Of a stretch of DNA of 64,000 nucleotides, positions 46,386-55,421 are shown one piece after another. The notes beneath the pieces were generated by a model that saw only the letters and a list, made by a program, of their open reading frames with translations, was not told the DNA's origin and made no database searches. The stretch is taken from assembly GCF_947497275.1 (NCBI RefSeq), contig NZ_CANMFS010000003.1, positions 434,001-498,000 of the forward strand. The letters are read 5' to 3'. Both the position numbers and the translations under genes were made by a program. Source of the DNA: an uncultured Sulfitobacter sp. (GTDB lineage Bacteria; Pseudomonadota; Alphaproteobacteria; Rhodobacterales; Rhodobacteraceae). Positions within the stretch are counted from its first letter, which is position 1. Every line of letters starts with the position of its first letter.

Positions 46386-48089
46386 ATGAAAATAAGAACA
46401 CTGAAGGTTGAGAAATTTCGCGCTGTAAGACATTCTGAAATTGAACTGAGTCAAGAAACCGCATTTGTTGGCCAAAACAGCGCGGGAAAGTCGTCTCTAT
46501 TGAGAGCATTGAACGCATTTTTTAATTTTCCGGAAGAAAAGCGCGCCTTCGTGGAGGGCCGGCATGCATTCCATAAAACAACCACGGCAACGATAACCAT
46601 TGGGTTCTCAAACGTTCCAGAGGACTGTGATCTACCTCGCCAAACGATAGGGGGGGAGGAAATCCGGGCACGTTTGAAGTATCGCAAGTCGGATGTTTGG
46701 CAAATTTGTGACAATGGCACTTGGGTGACTGCGCCTGGCGATATGCATCAGAAATTGTCGGAGCATATTCGATATGTTTACATCCCGATGAGGCGCGATC
46801 ATGAAGTTTCTGGGTGGAGTGATACAGGTTTGCTCAAATCTGTCGTAAGTGCATGGCTTGAGCAACACACCCAAAACAGAGACACTATAAGCCCAAAGGT
46901 TACCGAAGTGAGCACCGCGATCCAGCGGCAAGCTTTCAAAAAACTCAGCAAGCAGATCCGCAGAGTCACGCCTCTGAACGGCAAATTTTCATTTTCCCTG
47001 GAATATGACCCTGCGCCGAACTACTCATTATTTCTCCAGGACCTTGTACTTCGCGTTTCTGAGGGTGACACCACCGTTGACTTGCAGGATTGCGGAAGTG
47101 GCACCCAGAGCATGACCGCATTTGGATTGTATTCTTACCTCGCCGAGTTACAGGGCAACACATACGTTCTTGGAATCGAAGAGCCCGAGCAAAACCTTCA
47201 TCCACATGCGCAACGAGAGCTGCTCCAAAACTTGCGGAAATTGCCTCTTCAGGTTTTGTTCACGACCCACTCTACGGTAATGGTCGATGAACTGGACCAT
47301 GAGGAAGTAGTCCTATGTCGACGTACATCTTCCACGACAAGAGGCGTTGAAGTGACGACAACGCAGATAAAAAGTGCGTTCTGGGCAGGTCAAGGCTTTG
47401 ACCGAGAACGGTATTATCTCTTCCACCGGCAGCGTAATTCAGACTTCTTTTTTGCAAACCATATTGTTCTTGTGGAGAGTCCAATTGACGGCGAGGTGAT
47501 CAAATATATACTCTCGGAAGAAGGCATAGATCAGTCTGCTTTCGCTGTTTCCATTTACAGCGTGGGGGGCGTCAAATCTTTACCGTACGCATTCATGCTT
47601 CTTCGTGAATTAGGTATGAGCTTTTCAATAGTAGTCGATAAAGACTACTTCATGCCCTACCTTAACAACGAACGAAAACAAAGCTTGAACCCAGCAGGCT
47701 TCCCTAAGTACCGCAAAGAACTAAAGGGCGATTCACTCCTGAATATAATGCTGCCTGATCCTGCTGACCAAGCGGATTTACTGGAGAAATTCCATTCTAA
47801 TCATTCGCGGGCCATGGAGGTTTTGGACGCGATTGGTGTCTATTGTTTCCGTTGGGCGATGGAGATTGACTTAGTTGCATCCAACACTGCAGAGGGACTC
47901 ATATATCATCAATTGAATATCCCGCCCGGTCAACAGAATACTCTTGAGCTCTTGTCCAACCGGGGGAAATCATTGAAGCGGCTTGAGACCGTGTTGTCCG
48001 TACTGAGGCAACTACCCAAGAGAAATTACCCGCATTCCTACGCTCGCATTCGCAAAAGCCTCCCAAAAGTGATAAAACAAGCGATCTAA
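46386..48089 (+). CDS. OLD-family ATPase/TOPRIM nuclease
   Basis: 567-residue protein. N-terminal ABC-like ATPase: Walker A VGQNSAGKSS (residues 28-37), signature-like DCGSGTQSM, and Walker B YVLGIEEPEQNLHPHAQREL. C-terminal TOPRIM domain: IVLVESPIDGEVIKYIL (metal Glu) and IVVDKDYF (DxD). This is the layout of OLD nucleases, including GajA of the Gabija defence system. No UvrD-like gajB follows, so it is a stand-alone (class 1-like) OLD or a GajA without its partner. Codon use is clearly less GC-biased than the core genes. Confidence 0.9.
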   Translation: MKIRTLKVEKFRAVRHSEIELSQETAFVGQNSAGKSSLLRALNAFFNFPEEKRAFVEGRHAFHKTTTATITIGFSNVPEDCDLPRQTIGGEEIRARLKYRKSDVWQICDNGTWVTAPGDMHQKLSEHIRYVYIPMRRDHEVSGWSDTGLLKSVVSAWLEQHTQNRDTISPKVTEVSTAIQRQAFKKLSKQIRRVTPLNGKFSFSLEYDPAPNYSLFLQDLVLRVSEGDTTVDLQDCGSGTQSMTAFGLYSYLAELQGNTYVLGIEEPEQNLHPHAQRELLQNLRKLPLQVLFTTHSTVMVDELDHEEVVLCRRTSSTTRGVEVTTTQIKSAFWAGQGFDRERYYLFHRQRNSDFFFANHIVLVESPIDGEVIKYILSEEGIDQSAFAVSIYSVGGVKSLPYAFMLLRELGMSFSIVVDKDYFMPYLNNERKQSLNPAGFPKYRKELKGDSLLNIMLPDPADQADLLEKFHSNHSRAMEVLDAIGVYCFRWAMEIDLVASNTAEGLIYHQLNIPPGQQNTLELLSNRGKSLKRLETVLSVLRQLPKRNYPHSYARIRKSLPKVIKQAI

Positions 48090-48386
48090 GGGCGACCTGC
48101 CGCGTGAAAGTTGCTGAATATCATGTAAGCCTGAAGATGTTTTCGGACCCGGGCAATCGTCGACTATGGGCCGTTCAAGATAGTGATCAGAGACGGAAAT
48201 GGCGCAATTTCTGCACTATGCGCATTTCCACGTGAGGGGCAGAAGGGACGCATTCTCTGCCCCATTCCCATTCCATCTGGATGTAAACGCTTTATGAATT
48301 ACTCTTGGCGATCTGTTGGATAGAAGCGCTGCAGTATGCCCCTCAGGGCCCATCAACACATAAGATTTTGAATACGAATTTTTTTG
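48090..48386. other. Spacer between two convergent defence genes
   Basis: About 300 bp between the convergent OLD and DUF262 genes. No gene, RNA or terminator hairpin was recognised. Confidence 0.4.
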
Positions 48387-50123
48387 TCATTCGCTTTTCC
48401 ACCACTTCTTGAAAGTGTCTTTCAGGCGCCAGTCTTTAGCCAAACGCTTCAACAGTGCTTTTCTGCGCCCTTCTACATCCTCTGGCCTCCAAGAACAGAA
48501 TTCACGGACTTCATTGGTCAAAGTGAATGGACTTGTGTCATCGGCGGCAAAATACTTGGTCTTCTTCTTGTCAAAATCGTAATTTCTGGCAGCCGAGTTT
48601 TTCCGAAAATTCAAAAGAACAAGGTTGCCAATAGTATGCAGCCAAATGCTGTGATCTTCCCCGTCAGCATACCACTCTGCCCACTGGGAGCCCTCTTCCA
48701 AGGTTTGTGGACAAACATGCTCCACTGAAATGGTCGGGAAATCGTAATTTGCAGACCCATCGTGAGATGCCTGCTCGAGCCGCAATAGAAGGGGTTTGAC
48801 GACCCGTGTAGCTAAGTAAACATCCCCATCAAGCGCATTGAACAGCGCAAATACTTCATCTTGGGTCAACTCCAACCCTGTCGAGCGCTCCTTTGCGCCT
48901 GCCCGGAGTTTGCGTTCGACTGGCGGCTCCAACATGTCGAGAACATCCGCATAGCGGCTCATCCGGGCATTTACGTCAGCGCGGACCATGAACAAGTAAT
49001 ATGCCAGCCGCTCAAGCTCGAAGACGAAGTCTGCAACATCGTCTTTGTTGCCGGTACTGCTCTGCTGAAGGCAAAGAAGAAGTGGCGGCAGCCAATCCTT
49101 GTTATCCAAGCGATCGAGAGAGCGCACAAGGTCAGCAGTTTTATGGCTAAAACGGCTCCTTAGCTCTGCATCGTCCATAGACAGCAAGAATGCGTCCGCG
49201 AACGGTTCGAGAACCGTGTCCATAAATTTCACAGGATCATCACGAAAAATAGAGACTTGTTCGGGGAATCCGTTCTCGAGCGCTGACCGTGGCTTATCTC
49301 GCTCAAAGATCATCCGAATGTGCGTGAATAGATCGCTGAACTTACCGCGTTCAAGGCTGACTTCGACGTCTTCCCACCGCTGAGAAAGGTTGTCTTCCTT
49401 GTCCTCGCCAGCACGTTCCAGAAGGTCAGCCTTCAAAATATCTGTGGCAGACAAATCCATGCCGCGCGCGTTTAGAACCGTGAAAATTCGGCGGGCGGCT
49501 GTTTGCGTTGGCACCTCAACGACAACCAAATAACAACTCTGCAGAAGAAACTTCAAAAGCGCGCTGCGCGTCTCCTCCCCCATATCTTCCAGCTTGCGGC
49601 GGACGGTCCCTGCGTTCTGAATGATACGGGCCTTGGCACCCGACAGCCCGTCAATCGCGGGTAGGTTGTCAGTTGCGCCGCCAGCCTGAACGTGTTTCTC
49701 AAAATATGCCTGATCCTTCTGACGCAATTGAAGTCGGAGTGCTTCGGGGATGCCTTCATCTTCATTGGCCACCTGCTTGACGTATTTTTCGCGGTTGGCC
49801 TGCTTTACAGCGTCTTCGGTCAAGTCGCGGATCACGCTGAACAGGATCGTCAGCGTGGTCAAACGCTGCTGTCCGTCCACAACACGCGAGTCCGGGCTGC
49901 CATGTTTTTTTACCAGAACAATACTGCCGAGAAAGTAGAACCCACCTGACTTTGAGGTCGGTGCCATGGCATCAGTTAGGTCGGCCAACAACTCTTCAAC
50001 CTGCGTCGTTTCCCATGCGTAGGGGCGCTGGTAGGCGGGGATCGTAAAGGCGTAGTCCTTGGAAAAAACGTCCGAAATCTTCTTGTGGGCAGCTTCAATC
50101 CGAAGCTGTGAGGCATCGTTCAT
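48387..50123 (-). CDS. DUF262/DUF1524 protein (GmrSD-like restriction factor)
   Basis: 578-residue protein. The N-terminal DUF262 (ParB-like NTPase) domain shows TIPAYQRPYAWE (residues 27-38) and RVVDGQQRLTTLT (80-92); the C-terminal DUF1524 HNH-type domain shows VEHVCPQTLEEGSQW and IGNLVLLNFRKNSAARN. This is the single-chain GmrSD arrangement; members act as type IV restriction enzymes against modified phage DNA or in related defence roles. RBS GGAAAAGAG precedes the ATG. It is transcribed away from the adjacent methyltransferase operon, with 517 bp between starts. Confidence 0.9.
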   Translation of the reverse strand: MNDASQLRIEAAHKKISDVFSKDYAFTIPAYQRPYAWETTQVEELLADLTDAMAPTSKSGGFYFLGSIVLVKKHGSPDSRVVDGQQRLTTLTILFSVIRDLTEDAVKQANREKYVKQVANEDEGIPEALRLQLRQKDQAYFEKHVQAGGATDNLPAIDGLSGAKARIIQNAGTVRRKLEDMGEETRSALLKFLLQSCYLVVVEVPTQTAARRIFTVLNARGMDLSATDILKADLLERAGEDKEDNLSQRWEDVEVSLERGKFSDLFTHIRMIFERDKPRSALENGFPEQVSIFRDDPVKFMDTVLEPFADAFLLSMDDAELRSRFSHKTADLVRSLDRLDNKDWLPPLLLCLQQSSTGNKDDVADFVFELERLAYYLFMVRADVNARMSRYADVLDMLEPPVERKLRAGAKERSTGLELTQDEVFALFNALDGDVYLATRVVKPLLLRLEQASHDGSANYDFPTISVEHVCPQTLEEGSQWAEWYADGEDHSIWLHTIGNLVLLNFRKNSAARNYDFDKKKTKYFAADDTSPFTLTNEVREFCSWRPEDVEGRRKALLKRLAKDWRLKDTFKKWWKSE

Positions 50124-50640
50124 CTCTTTTCCTCTAAATTAATAAAACGCGTTTGTGGTATAACTGTTACTATTGGTTTCTTGGTGAAAGCGTCGATGGA
50201 ATCTGGCACAATTGCGGCCAGTTCCTCTGTTCCCCCGTATATTCTCTAAATGGTAACTCCTCAGATCCGCCCCATAGTTTGCAGCGCTATTTGACTACTA
50301 CATTTGTAGTCCAGTCATACAATACATGAATGTCTGCTCTGGCGACGAGATCTTGGATGAAAAAATGGCTGGCTAAAGGCCGCTTCGGGCCGTTCGCGTC
50401 GATCGTCTCAAGGGGCAGGAAAGGAAATTTCGCTGCGGCAGAGCCTAAGGTCAGCAGTACGCAGTAAGCTGCCGCTCAGTCTGACATCTGCGCAATCGCA
50501 CAAATTCTAAGGAAGGTCATTCGGCCCCGGCTACGTATGACCATCTACGCCAATTAGTGTTTATTCACCCACCCGAGCCTTTTTGGTGGATTCGTTGATT
50601 GGCGTCTTCTACCAATAGGATAATTACGCCGAGGCCCTTG
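50124..50640. other. Divergent control region before the methyltransferase operon
   Basis: About 517 bp between the DUF262 gene and the methyltransferase start. It contains one clear inverted repeat (separate entry). No controller-protein (C protein) gene or other frame with an RBS was recognised. Confidence 0.4.
50293..50311. promoter_or_regulatory. Inverted repeat upstream of the methyltransferase operon
   Basis: GACTAC (50293-50298) and GTAGTC (50306-50311) form perfect 6-bp half-sites 7 nt apart. TACAAT nearby (50318-50323) could serve as a -10 box. Operator function is inference. Confidence 0.35.
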
Positions 50641-53343
50641 ATGAACCCTACTGAAATTTATGACGCATTGGCGGAGATTGCCGCCGAACCTTTTGACGCC
50701 ACCGAATTTCCCTTCGCCTTTGCTGCCGCCACTGATGGCGCTAAGGCAGCGATCTCCAAGCTGCGGAGCGGGTCGACCAACAGGTCCGACCTTCCCGGCG
50801 GCGTGCTGTTCGGCAAGAAGTTCCATTTCGCCCCCGCGCTGGCCGGGATGACCGATGTCACGCTGGACCAACTGCGCAACTCGAAGAAGACCAAGACCTC
50901 GAAGCCGGCGATCCTGATCGCAACGGATGGCGAGATGATCTCGGCAGAGCATCTGGCCTCGGGCGACACACTGCACTGCCGTTTCGATGAGCTTGGCGAC
51001 CACTTCGGCTTCTTCCTGCCCGCCGCAGGCAAGGAGCGCTACCGCGCAGTCGAAGAAAACCCCGTCGACGTCAAGGCGACCGGCAAGCTCGCTCGGCTCT
51101 ATGACGCACTGACCAAAGCCAACCCAGACTGGGGCAGCAATGAGCGTCGGCACGAGATGAACCAGCTGATGATGCGGCTGATCTTCTGCATGTTCGCCGA
51201 AGACGTCGGTATCTTCCCCGACAACCAGTTCTCGCGCCTGCTGTTCACCCATGCGGGCGACAAAGGCGAGGAAGCGCGCGAAACTATCATCGCGGCCTTC
51301 CATGCGATGAACCGGGCGAAAGACCAACGCGAGGGCCTGCCTGCCTGGACGGGCGAGCTGGAATACGTCAACGGCGGGCTCTTTGCGGGCACCATCGACG
51401 CGCCGCGCTTTGATGCCGTGGCCTTCCGCTATCTGCGCGAGGCCTGCGATCTTAACTGGCGCGAGATCAACCCGGACATTTTCGGCTCGATGATCCAGTC
51501 GGTTGCGGACCCGAAGCAGCGCTCGGAACTGGGGATGCACTACACCTCCGTGCCGAACATCATGAAGGTGATCGGGCCGCTTTTCCTTGATGATCTGGAT
51601 GCCGAGATCCACAAGGCATGGGATCGCGCCAAAGGGCTGCAACAGGTACTGGACCGGATGTCGCGCATCCGGGTGTTCGACCCGGCCTGTGGCTCGGGCA
51701 ACTTCCTTGTTGTTTCTTACCGTGAACTGCGGGCACGCGAGACGCGCATCCTGCGGCGGCTGGAAGAGCTGAACGGCCCCGGCTCGCTGACCATGTTCTC
51801 GGCCATCCCGATCAGCCATTTCTACGGGATCGAAATCGCGGATTTTGCCGCCGAGACCGCCAAGCTGGCGCTGTTCATCGCCGAGTATCAGGCAAACGCC
51901 AGCTTTGCCGAGGTCTTTGGGCACCGCCCCGCAGCGCTGCCGCTTAAAGATGCAGCGCAAATTTGCAACGACAATTCTCTACAAATCGATTGGACTTTGG
52001 TTTGCCCGCCACCCATTGAAGGGGAGGAAGTGTTTATCGCTGGAAATCCGCCATTTGCAGGTGCAAAGAACCAGACCCCAGAACAGAAGAAAGATCGAGC
52101 CGGAGTCTTTGAGGCTCGCAAGATTAAAGGATACAAAACCCTTGATCTCGTTTCCACATGGTTCATTTTGGCAAATGACTATTTATCTCGCGGTCAAAAT
52201 TCAAAGTTTGCCTTGGTCGCTACAAGCTCAATTACGCAGGGCCGACAGGTGCCTGCTCTGTGGCCATACATCCTCAAAAAAAACCAGATTTTCTTTGCCC
52301 ATCGCCCCTTCAAATGGCGAAACAATGCATCTTCTAACGCTGCGGTCGATTGCGTCATTATAGGGGTTGAGAATTCTACAGGAGCGAAATCCGTAAGGCT
52401 ATTCGACTCCGACACTGCGAGCGAATGTAGAATAATCAACGGATATTTAGTGGATGGGCCGCTCCTCTACGTCTCTCAAAGAGGCCATTCGATGTTTGGG
52501 CTTCCGCAGATGATTTACGGTTCTATGCCGAATGATGGAGGGGCACTAATTCTTGATGAAGCTGACAAATCCGAATTAATAGACTCCTTCCCGAGGGCTG
52601 AGCGATTAATTCGTCCACTTGTTGGCACTACAGAACTGATCGATTCAAGCAAAAGATACTGCCTCTGGATAGAAGATACAGATTTGAGCGAAGCTGAGGA
52701 TATTCCGGACATTTCTCGACGGATAAGAGCGTCCCGCCAGCATCGCCTTGATAGCAAAAATCCTGAAACCATTGAAAGGGCTGCAACTGCCCACCAGTTT
52801 TGGCACATTGGAGGCGTCTCCAAAACAGGCTCTATCGTCGTTGCAAGCGCCTCTTCGGAGCGACGCGAAGTGTTGCCCTGCGACTACCTGACGCCAGATG
52901 TTATTGCATCAAACCTGTGCTTTGTTATTCACGATGGTCCATATTGGGCGCTCTCTTTGATAATGTCGCGTCTCCATCTAACGTGGATTGCTGCAATCTG
53001 CGGAAAGCTTGAAGCACGCTATCGGTACTCCAGTTCGCTCGGCTGGCATACCTTCCCGGTGCCAAAATTCACCGACGAGCAACTGGAGGCGCTCTCGGCT
53101 TCGGCCCGCAAGATCCTGCGCTGCCGTTATTCCCACTACCCGGCTACGATTGCCCAGCTCTATGATCCGGACAAGATGCCCGACGACCTGCGCGCTGTGC
53201 ATCGGGAAAACGACGAACTGCTGGAGACGATGTATATCGGCCGCCCCTTCCGCAATGACACCGAACGGCTGGAGAAGCTCTTCAAGCTCTACGCTGCCAA
53301 GGTGAAATCGCTGGAAGCCGCGCCAAAGAACAAGAGGGCCTGA
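50641..53343 (+). CDS. MmeI-like class I adenine DNA methyltransferase
   Basis: 900-residue N6-adenine methyltransferase of the MmeI/type IIL-related group. N-terminal domain (ILIATDGEMISAEH, then DELGDHFGFFLP), helical linker (LMMRLIFCMFAEDVGIFP), catalytic motif I DPACGSGNF (about residues 345-353), motif IV GNPPF (about 466-470), and a long target-recognition region before the closing SSLGWHTFPVPKF. The D-x9-E-x-K nuclease motif of MmeI is not seen in the N-terminal domain, so this chain likely only modifies DNA. Residues about 440-796 have AT-richer codons than both flanks. The ATG at 50641 follows GAGG; a TTG at 50599 is in frame. Three bases separate it from the helicase gene. Confidence 0.9.
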   Translation: MNPTEIYDALAEIAAEPFDATEFPFAFAAATDGAKAAISKLRSGSTNRSDLPGGVLFGKKFHFAPALAGMTDVTLDQLRNSKKTKTSKPAILIATDGEMISAEHLASGDTLHCRFDELGDHFGFFLPAAGKERYRAVEENPVDVKATGKLARLYDALTKANPDWGSNERRHEMNQLMMRLIFCMFAEDVGIFPDNQFSRLLFTHAGDKGEEARETIIAAFHAMNRAKDQREGLPAWTGELEYVNGGLFAGTIDAPRFDAVAFRYLREACDLNWREINPDIFGSMIQSVADPKQRSELGMHYTSVPNIMKVIGPLFLDDLDAEIHKAWDRAKGLQQVLDRMSRIRVFDPACGSGNFLVVSYRELRARETRILRRLEELNGPGSLTMFSAIPISHFYGIEIADFAAETAKLALFIAEYQANASFAEVFGHRPAALPLKDAAQICNDNSLQIDWTLVCPPPIEGEEVFIAGNPPFAGAKNQTPEQKKDRAGVFEARKIKGYKTLDLVSTWFILANDYLSRGQNSKFALVATSSITQGRQVPALWPYILKKNQIFFAHRPFKWRNNASSNAAVDCVIIGVENSTGAKSVRLFDSDTASECRIINGYLVDGPLLYVSQRGHSMFGLPQMIYGSMPNDGGALILDEADKSELIDSFPRAERLIRPLVGTTELIDSSKRYCLWIEDTDLSEAEDIPDISRRIRASRQHRLDSKNPETIERAATAHQFWHIGGVSKTGSIVVASASSERREVLPCDYLTPDVIASNLCFVIHDGPYWALSLIMSRLHLTWIAAICGKLEARYRYSSSLGWHTFPVPKFTDEQLEALSASARKILRCRYSHYPATIAQLYDPDKMPDDLRAVHRENDELLETMYIGRPFRNDTERLEKLFKLYAAKVKSLEAAPKNKRA

Positions 53344-53345
53344 CA

Positions 53346-55421
53346 ATGGTTCAGATGGTCAATGTCACCTACGGCACCTCCAAGGCGACCACAAACGCCC
53401 TTGGTCAGCGCCCGATGCAGGCCCGCACCTATGCCGCCCGCGCGGCGCAGTTCCTGCTTCTGAAAGCGCCGCCAGCAGCTGGCAAGAGCCGGGCGCTGAT
53501 GTTCGTGGCGCTCGACAAGCTGCGCCATCAGGGGCTGGAGAAGGTAATCGTCTGCGTGCCCGAAACCTCGATTGGCGGGTCGTTCCAATCGACCGATCTG
53601 ACGAGTTACGGGTTCGAGGCGGATTGGGAGGTCGATGACCGCTGGAACCTTTGCCTGACCGGCGAGGAGGCCGACAAGCAAAAGGTGAAGGCCTTCCAGA
53701 GCTTTATGGACAGCGATTCCAAGGTGTTGGTCTGCACCCACGCCACCTTCCGCTTCGGCTTTGACGAGGTGATCAAGAGCAAGGGGATCGAAGCGTTCGA
53801 CAGCTGCTTCATCGCCATCGACGAATTCCACCATGTTTCGGCCTCGGACAACAACCGGCTGGGGGTGATCCTGCGCAGCCTGATCAATCGCGCTGAGTGC
53901 CATGTGATGGCGATGACCGGCAGCTATTTCCGTGGCGATGCTGACCCGGTGATGCGCCCCGAGGACGAAGACCGCTTCACCAAGATCACCTACAGCTATT
54001 ACGAGCAGCTGGAGGGCTACGCCTGGCTCAAGGCGCTTGGGATCAACTATGAGTTTTACAAAGGCAATTACGTCAATGGGCTGCCGGGGGTGCTGGACCC
54101 CGATCAGAAGACGATCATCCACATCCCGCATCGGGGGTCGTCCGAAGCGTTCGATGACAAGTTCAACGAGGTGGGGAAGATCATCGACCTGCTGGGCGCC
54201 CATGAAGGGCGCGATCCCGAGACGGGGTTTGACCTGGTGCGCAAGCTCGATGGCGGGCTGCTGAAGGTCGCGGACCTGGTGGATGACGGGCCGGGGCGTG
54301 ATATCGTTAAGGCCGCGCTGTCGCGCGAGATCAAGGGGCCGGATGGCAGGCGGGATGATGTGGCGGACCGGGCCAAGGTCGACATCATTATCGCCCTCGG
54401 CATGGCGAAGGAGGGATTTGACTGGGTCTGGTGCGAACATGCGCTGACGATTGGCTATCGGTCGTCCCTGACTGAGATCGTGCAGATCATCGGACGCGCG
54501 ACCCGCGATGCACCAGGAAAGCCCCGCGCGTTGTTCACCAACCTCGTTGCCGAACCCGGCGTGGAAACCGGCGTTGTGACCGATGCTGTGAACGACATGC
54601 TCAAAGCGATCTCCGGCTCGCTACTGATGGAGCAGGTGCTGGCCCCGAACTTCAAGTTCTACCGCCGCGAGGATGGCGATGTGCGTGCACCGATGGGGAC
54701 CGATGACGAGGGCAATATCACCATCGGCATCAAGGGACTGGTCGAACCGCCCACGGACCGCTCACGCGAGATCTGTGAGAAGGACATGAACGACCTGATG
54801 GCGACGGCCTATCAAGAGATGGACCGGCGCGTTTTGTCGCCTGATACGGCACCAGAGGTCGCCACCCAGATGGTGCTGACCGACATCATTGAGAAGCGCT
54901 ATGAGACGCTGGATGTTGAGGAAGCGGAATCCGTTCGTCAACATCTGGCCGCCCATATGAACGTGCTGACGCTGGCGCGGAAGGAAGCCGAGCACGGGTT
55001 TGCCGAGGGACAATCGCCCCTAAGTGGCACGCCCCCAAAGCCGAGCAGTGACGGAGATGAAGGTGAACCCGCCAGCGCGCCGAACACCCTGCTGGAGATG
55101 GTCCGAAAATTCATCAACGTCCGCGACATCGACATCGAGCTGATCGACAGCGTGAACACCTTCCAGGAGCGGTTCGAGGTCGCGTCGAAATCGCTGAACT
55201 CCGAACTGCTGTCGCACGTGCAATCTGCGATGGTGGCCTTGCGCGTGAACATGACCGGCGACGAGGCCAGAACGCTTTGGCCTCGCATCAAGGCATTCCG
55301 CGCTGCCGAAGGACGTGAGCCGAATGTCCATTCCGCTATCCCGCTTGAAAAGCGCATGGCAGAGGCACTTGCTTGGCTGAAGGCAGAAAAGGCCAAGCGC
55401 CTGCGTGAGGGGGCTCTGTAA
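53346..55421 (+). CDS. SF2 DEAD/DEAH-type helicase of the modification operon
   Basis: 691-residue superfamily 2 helicase. Motif I APPAAGKS (residues 41-48), motif II DEFH (159-162, in FIAIDEFHHVS), motif III-like MTGSY, the segment GMAKEGFDWVWCEHAL and motif VI QIIGRATRD (380-388) are visible, followed by a helical C-terminal region of about 290 residues without a recognised family. No nuclease motif was seen. It begins 3 bp after the methyltransferase and overlaps the next ATG by one base (TAATG). It probably supplies the translocation step of a restriction reaction. Confidence 0.9.
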   Translation: MVQMVNVTYGTSKATTNALGQRPMQARTYAARAAQFLLLKAPPAAGKSRALMFVALDKLRHQGLEKVIVCVPETSIGGSFQSTDLTSYGFEADWEVDDRWNLCLTGEEADKQKVKAFQSFMDSDSKVLVCTHATFRFGFDEVIKSKGIEAFDSCFIAIDEFHHVSASDNNRLGVILRSLINRAECHVMAMTGSYFRGDADPVMRPEDEDRFTKITYSYYEQLEGYAWLKALGINYEFYKGNYVNGLPGVLDPDQKTIIHIPHRGSSEAFDDKFNEVGKIIDLLGAHEGRDPETGFDLVRKLDGGLLKVADLVDDGPGRDIVKAALSREIKGPDGRRDDVADRAKVDIIIALGMAKEGFDWVWCEHALTIGYRSSLTEIVQIIGRATRDAPGKPRALFTNLVAEPGVETGVVTDAVNDMLKAISGSLLMEQVLAPNFKFYRREDGDVRAPMGTDDEGNITIGIKGLVEPPTDRSREICEKDMNDLMATAYQEMDRRVLSPDTAPEVATQMVLTDIIEKRYETLDVEEAESVRQHLAAHMNVLTLARKEAEHGFAEGQSPLSGTPPKPSSDGDEGEPASAPNTLLEMVRKFINVRDIDIELIDSVNTFQERFEVASKSLNSELLSHVQSAMVALRVNMTGDEARTLWPRIKAFRAAEGREPNVHSAIPLEKRMAEALAWLKAEKAKRLREGAL

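Noticed and set aside
46250..46411. 53-codon frame just upstream of and overlapping the OLD gene
   Set aside because: It reads plausibly, but there is no clear RBS or known family and it overlaps the OLD start by 26 nt; not enough to call a gene.
46386..48089. Complete Gabija system
   Set aside because: The OLD protein resembles GajA, but no UvrD-like GajB gene is adjacent on either strand.
50554..54440. Long minus-strand frames (380-470 codons) opposite the methyltransferase and helicase genes
   Set aside because: They are antisense shadows of GC-rich coding DNA without motifs; the plus-strand frames carry all catalytic motifs.
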